A stretch of DNA of 5,385 nt from Prolixibacteraceae bacterium (lineage in GTDB: Bacteria; Bacteroidota; Bacteroidia; Bacteroidales; Prolixibacteraceae). The translations under genes were made by a program, and so were the position numbers. Where the stretch lies: contig SKHV01000003.1 of assembly GCA_007116765.1 (NCBI GenBank), positions 1 to 5,385 of the forward strand. The letters are read 5' to 3'. The notes under the pieces were generated by a model, which saw only the letters and a program-made list of their open reading frames with translations, made no database searches and was not told where the DNA came from. Shown here in pieces: positions 1 to 5,385 of the stretch (position 1 is the first letter of the stretch; each line of letters opens with the position of its first letter).

Positions 1-1260
1 ATGGTTTTTGGTTCCATTGAAAATTCTTATGCCATGGGAACAGTAACAGGTGCAGGTAATTATGTTGGCGGCCTGCTGGGTGGAATTGGTTCCGCTAATG
101 GAGATGTAACTCAGGTTGATAATTGCTATGCTGAATGTGCCGTTACAGGAACTTCAGCAACAGGAGGTTTGGCCGGATGGGCAAGTAACTCAAGCATTCA
201 AAATAGCCACTCCGACGGAACCGTAAATGCTGTAAATCATGCAGGTGGACTTTTAGGTTTAGTTAGCAATATAAGCATAGATAATTGTTTCTCAAAAGGC
301 GAGGTTAATTCAATCGGAAATAATATTGGCGGCTTATGTGGAACAAGCAATAATTCAATCATCCTTAATTCAAACTCTGCATCGCAGGTAATTGGAAATA
401 TTACTGTTGGCGGATTAGTAGGGAATATCAATAATTCGACAATTGAAAACTCATATGCAGCAGGCTCAGTAAGTGGAACTGGTAGTGTTGGTGGCTTATG
501 TGGGATTTCCGTAGAAAATTCTACCATTAAAAATTCGTATTCTTCGGGCAGCGTTACAGGCAGGGATGAAGGAGAAGATGCGGGTGGTCACGTTGTAGGT
601 GGGTTGGTAGGTCATCATAGCAATTCATCAATAGTTGACTCTTATTCCACATCGGAGGTAAATGGAAATAATACTGTAGGCGGGTTAGTGGCGGGCAATA
701 TCGATGATTCGGTAATTGATAATTCATATGCAACGGGTTCTGTTAGTGGGACTAACTTTGTGGGAGGACTTTGTGGTATTTCTGGCGAAAACTCAACTAT
801 AAATAATTCATTTGCACATGGCAGCGTACATGGCAACGAAGGCGTTGGTGGCTTAGTGGGCAGAAGCCATCTAATTTCAACCATTCAATCATCGGGCGCA
901 AGCGGAGATGTTTCCGGAAATAACTTAGTTGGTGGTTTGGTGGGTATTAATGTTGAGAATGCATTTATCAGAAAAAGCTATGCAACAGGACATGTAAGCG
1001 GGTTGAGCAATGATGTTGGTGGTTTGGTAGGTCTAAACCAAGATGATTCATCAATAACGGAGAGTTATGCTACAGGTAATGTTGAAGGGGTTGATCAAGT
1101 AGGAGGTCTGGTAGGTGCATTGGATCACAGTAGTAGCCTGGAAAATTCATACAGCAGGGGCAATGTTACCCGTACTTCGGGCGGTTCGGGCAATGTGGCC
1201 AGTTTTATAGGCTTATCGCATGGTTCAGTATATAATTGTTATGCTACAGGGAGTGTAACA
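1..1260 (+). repeat. Tandem GLUG repeat array, about 81-87 bp per unit
   Basis: The coding sequence repeats a unit of mostly 27-29 residues with the pattern GGLxG, then about 10 variable residues, then IxNSYAxGxVSG. Longer spacings occur after residues 23 (32 aa), 164 (36 aa) and 368 (34 aa). The repeats are much better conserved as protein than as DNA: the GGL codons, for example, vary freely among copies. This indicates old duplications kept by selection on the protein fold, probably a beta-helix or solenoid (inference from the family), rather than a recent slippage array. Confidence 0.85.
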
Positions 1261-2307
1261 TATACAGGTGCAGCAAACCAACCCTCCAACAAAGGTTTTG
1301 CCGGACATGCAGATGGTGATTATGTTGCAAACTTTTTCGACGAAAACACCAGCAAACAAACTCATGGCATGTGGGCTGCCAATAAAACAAGTACCGAAAT
1401 GCGAAACCAAAATACATTTACAAGCGAAGGCTGGGATTTTGTTGGGGAAACGCAAAACGGGACTGATGATATTTGGATCATCGACACCGATAACAACGAT
1501 GGATATCCTTACCTCTCGTGGCAATATTTCAAGCCTAAAGAAGATGTTGAAATATTTGAATGGCCAACAGCAAGCGAATTAGAATGCGGCCAACTTATAA
1601 ACGATGTTGTCCTTAGTGGGGGCAGTGCATCGGTAGAAGGGGATTTTCATTTTACCGACATAACAAGCAGTCCCGAAGTTGGCATAGGTGAATACGGAAT
1701 AGTTTTCATCCCCGATGATACTGAAAATTACAAACGGGTATTTGGTGTCATTACTGTTGTGGTAAACGATAATGTACCACCGGCCATAGTTTGTGTGTCA
1801 AGCAGGAGTATAGAAATGGAAGAAGGGCTTAGTTATTACACCGTAAGAGGTGAAGAGTTTGACCCAATTGATGCATTTGATGAATGTGGTATTCTAAGTA
1901 TCCTGAACGACTATAATAATTCTGAAACTCTATCGGGTGAAGAATTCCAGGCTGGTGAGCATACCGTTACATGGACAATTACCGACTATGGCAACAATAC
2001 AGAGTCTTGTAGTTTTACACTAACTGTAAATGTGCAAGTTGGGATTACCGATTTTGCCGAGAATGGATTTCTGGTTTATCCAAATCCGGCAAATGATAAG
2101 ATAAGTATAGATTTCCCAAACACTTTCAAACTGTCTGACATTAAAATAAAAATATCAGACATAAATGGCAAAACCATTAAAAATATTGAAAATATATCAA
2201 AATCAAAACTTGAGATTGATTTAACAAAATTATATGAAGGTTTGTATTTTATGGAAATACAAATGTCGGATAAATTACATATCTCAAAATTCATCATTGT
2301 TAGGTAA
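1..2307 (+). CDS. GLUG-repeat surface protein with HYR-like and T9SS sorting domains (5' partial)
   Basis: This is the last 768 residues of a large secreted protein. The ATG at base 1 is almost certainly internal: there is no signal peptide, and the sequence opens in the middle of a repeat (SIENSYAMGTVTG). Residues 1 to about 420 hold 13 GLUG motifs (GGLxG, at residues 23, 55, 82, 110, 137, 164, 200, 227, 255, 282, 311, 340 and 368) and a decayed copy near 402. Residues 445-507 are the kind of cap that often ends GLUG arrays (WDFVGE, then NNDGYPYLSW). Residues 515-590 look like a bacterial Ig-like domain (LSGGSASVEGDF, then FIPDDTENY). Residues 591-678 resemble an HYR domain, with PPAIVC, DECG and CSFTLTV. 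Residues 680-768 are a type A T9SS sorting domain (VYPNPA, KISDINGK, YEGLYFMEI). From these families I infer export through the outer membrane by T9SS and a cell-surface or released location, perhaps as an adhesin. The ligand and function are unknown. Confidence 0.9.
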   Translation: MVFGSIENSYAMGTVTGAGNYVGGLLGGIGSANGDVTQVDNCYAECAVTGTSATGGLAGWASNSSIQNSHSDGTVNAVNHAGGLLGLVSNISIDNCFSKGEVNSIGNNIGGLCGTSNNSIILNSNSASQVIGNITVGGLVGNINNSTIENSYAAGSVSGTGSVGGLCGISVENSTIKNSYSSGSVTGRDEGEDAGGHVVGGLVGHHSNSSIVDSYSTSEVNGNNTVGGLVAGNIDDSVIDNSYATGSVSGTNFVGGLCGISGENSTINNSFAHGSVHGNEGVGGLVGRSHLISTIQSSGASGDVSGNNLVGGLVGINVENAFIRKSYATGHVSGLSNDVGGLVGLNQDDSSITESYATGNVEGVDQVGGLVGALDHSSSLENSYSRGNVTRTSGGSGNVASFIGLSHGSVYNCYATGSVTYTGAANQPSNKGFAGHADGDYVANFFDENTSKQTHGMWAANKTSTEMRNQNTFTSEGWDFVGETQNGTDDIWIIDTDNNDGYPYLSWQYFKPKEDVEIFEWPTASELECGQLINDVVLSGGSASVEGDFHFTDITSSPEVGIGEYGIVFIPDDTENYKRVFGVITVVVNDNVPPAIVCVSSRSIEMEEGLSYYTVRGEEFDPIDAFDECGILSILNDYNNSETLSGEEFQAGEHTVTWTITDYGNNTESCSFTLTVNVQVGITDFAENGFLVYPNPANDKISIDFPNTFKLSDIKIKISDINGKTIKNIENISKSKLEIDLTKLYEGLYFMEIQMSDKLHISKFIIVR
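379..831 (+). repeat. Higher-order duplication inside the GLUG array
   Basis: Residues 127-186 (bases 379-558) and 217-277 (bases 649-831) align as a longer repeat. By hand count about 43 of 60 residues are identical, with one extra Ala codon in the second copy (GGLVAG against GGLVG). Both copies contain a GGLV unit followed by a GGLCGIS unit and ENSTI. The offset is 90-91 residues, or three GLUG units, so a three-unit block seems to have been duplicated as a whole. An acidic linker (GRDEGEDAGG, residues 187-196) lies between the copies. Confidence 0.7.
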
Positions 2308-2344
2308 AACTGTTTGGTGAAGGCATGGCAAAGCTACCTTTTGC

Positions 2345-2352
2345 TATATTTG
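2345..2352 (+). promoter_or_regulatory. Bacteroidota-type -7 element directly upstream of queG
   Basis: TATATTTG is a full match to the Bacteroidota -7 consensus TAnnTTTG. It ends only 4 bases before the queG ATG, so transcription would start at or next to the start codon. I see no TTTG at the usual -33 spacing; the nearest TTTG (2313-2316) is 28 bp away, which is too far. The element is therefore only half supported. Bases 2308-2344 hold nothing else convincing. Confidence 0.45.
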
Positions 2353-2356
2353 TACC

Positions 2357-3280
2357 ATGCAAACGCAAAACCCGAAATATTCCGAATTGATAAAGCAAAA
2401 AGCTGCCGAACTGGGTTTTGAAGCCTGCGGAATTGCCCGGGCAAGAAAACTTGCTGAAGAAGAAAAGGGGCTGAAAGCTTATCTCGAAGCTAATTACAAT
2501 GGCAAAATGGCTTATATGGCCAATCATTTCGATAAGCGCCTTGACCCTACAGAGCTGGTACCGGGGGCAAAGTCGGTTATTGTGGTTTTGCTCAACTATT
2601 TTCCGCGGCAAATGCAAACCGGGAGCAATGTGCCCCTTATTTCGAAGTACGCCTATGGCACCGATTATCATTTTGTGGTGAAAGAAAAACTGCAGCAACT
2701 TTTCGATTTTATAAACAACGAAATATCGCCGGTGAACGGTCGTTTTTTTACCGACTCGGCACCCGTGCTTGAGCGTGCATGGGCAGTTCAAGCCGGGCTG
2801 GGATGGATTGGCAAAAACGGTTTGTTGCTGAATAAGCAGTTGGGATCCTTCTTTGTAATTGGCGAAATTATTCTTGACATGGAAATGAGCTGCGACCAAC
2901 CTTATGCCGAAGAACATTGCGGAAGCTGCACACAATGCCTAAGTGCATGCCCCACTCAGGCACTGGTTAAACCCTACGTACTCGATTCTCGCAAATGCAT
3001 TTCTTATCTTACCATCGAACTAAAAGACGATATACCTGAAGAATTTCGGCCAAAGCTCATGAGGCGTGTTTTTGGTTGCGATATTTGTCAGGACGTGTGC
3101 CCCTGGAACCGGAAAGCCAAAGCACATAATGTTGATTCATTGAATCCACATCGGCAATTGTTAGAGATGAGCAAAGAAGAATGGAATACGCTCAGTGAAG
3201 AAGAGTTTAATGAATTGTTCCGTAAATCAGCCGTGAAAAGGGCAGGTTATAAAAAATTGATGAAGAATATTTCATTTTAA
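2357..3280 (+). CDS. queG: Epoxyqueuosine reductase QueG, short form
   Basis: QueG is a cytoplasmic, cobalamin- and iron-sulfur-dependent enzyme. It reduces epoxyqueuosine to queuosine at position 34 of tRNAs for Tyr, His, Asn and Asp, the last step of the pathway. The 307-residue product has the N-terminal QueG domain (LGFEACGIARA at 19-29, then GKMAYM at 49-54). The motif DSAPVLERAW starts at Asp133, which matches the family's proposed catalytic acid. It also has GLGWIGKNGLLL at 147-158. Two ferredoxin-type cysteine sets follow: C188, C191, C194, C198 and C214, C241, C244, C248, enough for two 4Fe-4S clusters. The protein ends soon after AVKRAGYKKLMKN, so it lacks the C-terminal HEAT-like repeats of the longer E. 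coli and B. subtilis enzymes (roughly 380 residues). The start is firm: an in-frame TGA lies at 2318-2320, no other ATG follows it, and the next Met (51) would remove conserved sequence. No other queuosine gene is in the window. Confidence 0.95.
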   Translation: MQTQNPKYSELIKQKAAELGFEACGIARARKLAEEEKGLKAYLEANYNGKMAYMANHFDKRLDPTELVPGAKSVIVVLLNYFPRQMQTGSNVPLISKYAYGTDYHFVVKEKLQQLFDFINNEISPVNGRFFTDSAPVLERAWAVQAGLGWIGKNGLLLNKQLGSFFVIGEIILDMEMSCDQPYAEEHCGSCTQCLSACPTQALVKPYVLDSRKCISYLTIELKDDIPEEFRPKLMRRVFGCDICQDVCPWNRKAKAHNVDSLNPHRQLLEMSKEEWNTLSEEEFNELFRKSAVKRAGYKKLMKNISF

Positions 3281-3296
3281 GTTTTTTATTTTTAAT

Positions 3297-3328
3297 GTTG
3301 CATATGATTCGTATTTGGTGTAAATTTA
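3297..3328 (+). promoter_or_regulatory. Probable promoter of the parD-parE operon
   Basis: GTTG (3297-3300, three of four bases of the -33 TTTG) is followed after 20 bp by TAAATTTA (3321-3328). The latter matches TAnnTTTG at all fixed positions but the last. Transcription would start near 3333, leaving a leader of about 16 bases before the parD ATG. The -7 element lies wholly inside the 18-bp palindrome, which fits repression by the antitoxin. No start site has been measured. Confidence 0.4.
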
Positions 3329-3333
3329 CACCA
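3316..3333. promoter_or_regulatory. Perfect 18-bp palindrome, probable ParD/ParDE operator
   Basis: TGGTGTAAATTTACACCA reads the same on both strands over all 18 bases and ends 15 bases before the parD start. Ribbon-helix-helix antitoxins typically bind such palindromes as dimers and repress their own operon, more tightly when bound to the toxin. The position over the predicted -7 element makes this the best operator candidate in the window. The palindrome is seen directly; the binding is inferred. Confidence 0.7.
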
Positions 3334-3348
3334 TAAAAATATAAGACG

Positions 3349-3588
3349 ATGCCTAGACAAAGTATATCTTTCTCGAAACCAAATGATGAATGGTTAAAAG
3401 CTCAAATAGCCAACGATGAATACTCCAGCAAAAGTGAACTTGTCAACGATTTAATCAGACAGGCCCGAAACCAACAAGCACATATTGATTGGATTAGAGC
3501 AAAACTGGAAAAATCCGAAAGAAGTGGATTTACAAGCAATACCAAGGAGCAAATCTTGAAACAGTCAAAGTCTTTACTAAATGGCTGA
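3349..3588 (+). CDS. parD: Type II antitoxin, ParD-type ribbon-helix-helix protein
   Basis: This 79-residue protein begins PRQSISFSKPNDEWLKAQI and continues EYSSKSELVNDLIRQAR. That is the pattern of ParD/CopG-like antitoxins: a DNA-binding beta strand (about residues 2-9) followed by two helices (about 11-23 and 27-41) separated by the SSKSE turn. The charged C-terminal half (42-79) would wrap around and inhibit the toxin. The protein should form dimers that bind the palindrome just upstream and repress the operon. Its stop codon overlaps the start of the toxin gene by 8 bases, as expected for translational coupling. Assignment to the ParD family is by motif and gene order; it has not been checked by a profile search. 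Confidence 0.88.
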   Translation: MPRQSISFSKPNDEWLKAQIANDEYSSKSELVNDLIRQARNQQAHIDWIRAKLEKSERSGFTSNTKEQILKQSKSLLNG

Positions 3589-3868
3589 ATATAGACTGAG
3601 TAATGCAGCCAAAGAAGACCTAATCCGCATCCATCATTATGGGGTCGAAAATTTTGGAATTGCTCAAGCTGACAAATACTTTGATAAATTATTTGATTAT
3701 TTTGAAATCATTGCTCTAAATCCGTTTTCTTTTGAATCAGTAGATTATATTAAACAAGGTTATAGAAGATGTCCTTGTGGCTCTGACACTATATATTACA
3801 GGGTTAATGATAATATGGTTGAGATAATGGCAATTGTTGGAATGCAAGATTTAAGAAATATACTTTGA
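3581..3868 (+). CDS. parE: Type II toxin of the RelE/ParE superfamily
   Basis: This 95-residue protein has the ParE layout: YRLSNAAKEDLIRIHHYGVE (residues 4-23), a helical part with AQADKYFDKL, then LNPFS (46-50), and a C-terminal beta sheet including IYYRVNDNMVEIMAIVGMQDL (71-91). Known ParE toxins poison DNA gyrase, while RelE relatives cut ribosome-bound mRNA. The ParD partner and the lack of obvious RelE catalytic residues favour ParE-like action, but the target cannot be read from sequence. The start is supported by the 8-base overlap with the antitoxin gene. The gene looks intact and full length, so the module may be active. The pair Cys64/Cys66 just before the sheet is not a feature I associate with the family. 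Confidence 0.88.
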   Translation: MAEYRLSNAAKEDLIRIHHYGVENFGIAQADKYFDKLFDYFEIIALNPFSFESVDYIKQGYRRCPCGSDTIYYRVNDNMVEIMAIVGMQDLRNIL

Positions 3869-3917
3869 ATTTTTTGGAAAATAAATACGAATATCCACGC
3901 TCTTCTTTTTCTTAAAA

Positions 3918-3977
3918 AATATTTCACTTTAATTACAACTATTTGGCATCTTATTTGTCTATATTTAGTGAAATATT
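3918..3977. repeat. 11-bp inverted repeat in the leader of the receptor gene
   Basis: AATATTTCACT (3918-3928) and AGTGAAATATT (3967-3977) are exact reverse complements separated by 38 bp. They enclose the only promoter-like sequence of the receptor gene, and the right arm overlaps its last base and the expected transcription start. The arms could be paired operator half-sites. They could also pair in RNA that starts upstream, but the loop would be long. The rest of the 120-bp gap (3869-3988) is AT-rich with no gene. Confidence 0.5.
3942..3967 (+). promoter_or_regulatory. Weak candidate promoter of the TonB-dependent receptor gene
   Basis: TATATTTA (3960-3967) matches the -7 consensus TAnnTTTG except at the last base. 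A TTTG lies upstream at 3942-3945, but the 14-bp spacing is shorter than the roughly 19-21 bp expected, so the -33 assignment is doubtful. Transcription would start near 3972, about 17 bases before the start codon. Confidence 0.3.
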
Positions 3978-3988
3978 ATTTAAACAGA

Positions 3989-5385
3989 ATGCGAAATCTT
4001 TTTACTACTATACTTTTCCTGATTATTTCTTTCCAGGTTTTCCCGCAACGGGGTGCTTTAATGGGATATATACGCGATGCCGATACCGGTGAGGATTTAA
4101 TTGGGGCAACCGTTTTTGTGGAACAATTAAGCACAGGGACAATAAGCAACGAATATGGTTTTTATTCACTTAACCTGAATAATGGCTTTTATACTTTCCG
4201 TATTTCGTTTTTAGGCTACGAAACGCAAACATTTACCTTATCGATTGATGGCGAAATCACAAACAATGTTCGTTTAAAGCCGGCTAGTGAGCAAATTAGC
4301 GAAGTTGTCGTGAGCACTCGGGCGGTAAACCAAAACATAATTGGCAACGAAATGGGTACTTTTCGGCTCGACCCGAAAATAATAAAAGCCATACCTGTTT
4401 TGTTGGGTGAACAAGATATATTGAAAACCATCCAACTAATGCCGGGTGTTGCTTCGGCAGGGGAAGGGGGTACCGGGTTTTTTGTGCGTGGAGGGCAGGC
4501 CGATCATAACCTGGTTTTACTCGACGATGCTCCGGTTTATAACCCCACCCACTTACTTGGTTTTTTCTCGGTTTTTAATTCCGATGCCATAAACGACGTA
4601 AAGCTTTACAAAGGTGGAGTCCCGGCTCAATTTGGGGGCCGTGCTTCCTCGGTACTCGATGTGCGTATGCGCGAAGGAAACTCTGAACGCTATGCCGCAT
4701 CGGGGGGTATTGGGATTATTTCGAGCCGGCTCACAGTTGAAGGGCCTTTGTGGGGAAACCGGAGTTCGTTTTTATTGTCGGGCAGGCGCACCTACGCCGA
4801 CCTATTTTTACTTTTTGCTAACGACGAGCAGCTCAGGCAAAGCAAACTTTATTTTTACGATTTGAACCTCAAAACCCATTTCGACATCGGTGAAAAGGAC
4901 AGGCTTTATATTTCGGGGTACATGGGTCGCGATGCACTAAAAACTTCGTTCTTTGGTTTCGACTGGGGCAACAAAACAGCCACGGTACGCTGGTCGCATA
5001 TTATTTCTTCAAAGCTATTCAGCAATACATCGCTCATTTATAACGACTATGATTATGAAACAAAGGCCGATCTCGATTTTGCTTTTAAGCTGAATGCAGG
5101 CATTGTGGGCAGGACCCTGAAACAACGTTTTACTTATTACGCCAATACAAACAACACCATTCAATTTGGATTTGAATTGAACGACTATCTTTTTAAACCC
5201 GGAAACCTTGAGTTAGTCCCGCTTGACGGGGAAAAACAAGAATTCAACGTGAGTGAAAAAATGGGGCTCGAAAGCGCTGTATACATTGCCAACGAGCATA
5301 AAGTTTTACCGGAACTCACGCTGGGTTACGGGCTCAGGGTGTCAAATTTCACCCGCAGGGGACCGGGTACCGAATACAGTTTCGA
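3989..5385 (+). CDS. TonB-dependent outer-membrane receptor (3' partial)
   Basis: The reading frame is open from the ATG at 3989 to the window end: 465 codons plus two bases. Residues 1 to about 20 are a signal peptide (MRNLFTTILFLIISF core), which supports this start. Residues 22-98 are a carboxypeptidase-like regulatory domain typical of Bacteroidota receptors (GYIRDADTGEDLIGATV, then FLGYETQT). EVVVSTRA (105-112) is a likely TonB box. Residues 134-228 are the plug domain, with LGEQDILKTIQLMPGV, FFVRGGQADHNLVLLDDAPVY and GGVPAQFGGRASSVLDVRM. From about 229 on, the sequence alternates like beta-barrel strands. Such proteins import ligands across the outer membrane using energy from TonB-ExbBD. 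The substrate is unknown. I see no long SusC-like N-terminal extension and no SusD partner in the window, so polysaccharide uptake is not specially supported. The barrel and C-terminus should continue for several hundred residues beyond the window. Confidence 0.93.
   Translation, partial: MRNLFTTILFLIISFQVFPQRGALMGYIRDADTGEDLIGATVFVEQLSTGTISNEYGFYSLNLNNGFYTFRISFLGYETQTFTLSIDGEITNNVRLKPASEQISEVVVSTRAVNQNIIGNEMGTFRLDPKIIKAIPVLLGEQDILKTIQLMPGVASAGEGGTGFFVRGGQADHNLVLLDDAPVYNPTHLLGFFSVFNSDAINDVKLYKGGVPAQFGGRASSVLDVRMREGNSERYAASGGIGIISSRLTVEGPLWGNRSSFLLSGRRTYADLFLLFANDEQLRQSKLYFYDLNLKTHFDIGEKDRLYISGYMGRDALKTSFFGFDWGNKTATVRWSHIISSKLFSNTSLIYNDYDYETKADLDFAFKLNAGIVGRTLKQRFTYYANTNNTIQFGFELNDYLFKPGNLELVPLDGEKQEFNVSEKMGLESAVYIANEHKVLPELTLGYGLRVSNFTRRGPGTEYSF

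Larger units (their letters stand above)
3307..3892. repeat. 10-bp inverted repeat bracketing the toxin-antitoxin operon
   Basis: ATTCGTATTT (3307-3316) and AAATACGAAT (3883-3892) are exact reverse complements. They lie just outside parD and parE, 32 bp before the first start codon and 14 bp after the last stop. They could be the scar or ends of an inserted cassette. I see no target-site duplication next to them, and AT-rich DNA makes chance matches more likely. Confidence 0.4.

Noticed and set aside
1..3. ATG at base 1 as the true start of the surface protein
   Set aside because: The sequence starts in the middle of a GLUG unit and lacks a signal peptide that a T9SS cargo needs, so the gene must begin upstream of the window.
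237..884. Minus-strand open frames rich in PTKPPT-like runs within the GLUG array
   Set aside because: They are the complement of the repeated GGLVG codons, so the proline-rich pattern is a by-product of the repeat.
1268..1582. 104-codon + strand open frame in another frame of the surface-protein gene
   Set aside because: It overlaps a coherent domain sequence in the main frame and has no recognisable features.
2320..2342. Possible terminator hairpin after the surface-protein gene (AAGG, GGC, loop AAA, GCT, CCTT, then TT)
   Set aside because: The stem is interrupted by an unequal internal loop, includes a G-U pair, and is followed by only a very short T run.
2300..2935. 211-codon open frame on the minus strand opposite queG
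   Set aside because: It lies wholly antisense to the strongly supported queG, its protein shows no recognisable domain, and it has no promoter context. It is a shadow of the coding strand.
3869..3917. Possible terminator after parE in the T-rich stretch
   Set aside because: Only AT-only pairings such as TTTTT against AAAAA are available, with no GC stem, so a terminator is not supported.
4614..4865. 83-codon + strand open frame inside the receptor gene
   Set aside because: It is out of frame with the well-conserved plug and early barrel and has no recognisable features.

Overview
The window looks like chromosomal DNA of a Bacteroidota bacterium. The clues are a C-terminal sorting domain of the type IX secretion system, a TonB-dependent receptor with an N-terminal carboxypeptidase-like domain, AT-rich leaders without Shine-Dalgarno sequences, and promoter-like elements of the Bacteroidota type (TAnnTTTG at -7). 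I cannot assign a genus. All genes I can support are on the + strand and the window is densely coded; no gap between genes exceeds 120 bp.

Layout: (1) 1-2307 is the 3' part of a large secreted surface protein. It has at least 13 GLUG repeats, a linker, an Ig-like domain, an HYR-like domain and a type A T9SS sorting domain. (2) 2357-3280 is queG, a short-form epoxyqueuosine reductase that makes the last step of tRNA queuosine. (3) 3349-3868 is a two-gene ParD/ParE-type toxin-antitoxin operon with an 8-nt gene overlap. A perfect 18-bp palindrome sits over its probable promoter. (4) 3989-5385 is the 5' part of a TonB-dependent outer-membrane receptor that runs off the window end.

The four units do not form one pathway. 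The surface protein and the receptor are both envelope proteins, but they are separated by unrelated genes. queG is a housekeeping tRNA-modification gene. The toxin-antitoxin pair looks like an insertion between queG and the receptor: it is more AT-rich by eye than its neighbours and is bracketed by a 10-bp inverted repeat. I see no RNA genes, CRISPR array, transposase or phage genes, and no convincing intrinsic terminator. I found no clearly new multi-gene system. The most useful leads are the non-coding signals (toxin-antitoxin operator, inverted repeat around the receptor promoter, possible leaderless queG) and the higher-order repeat inside the GLUG array.
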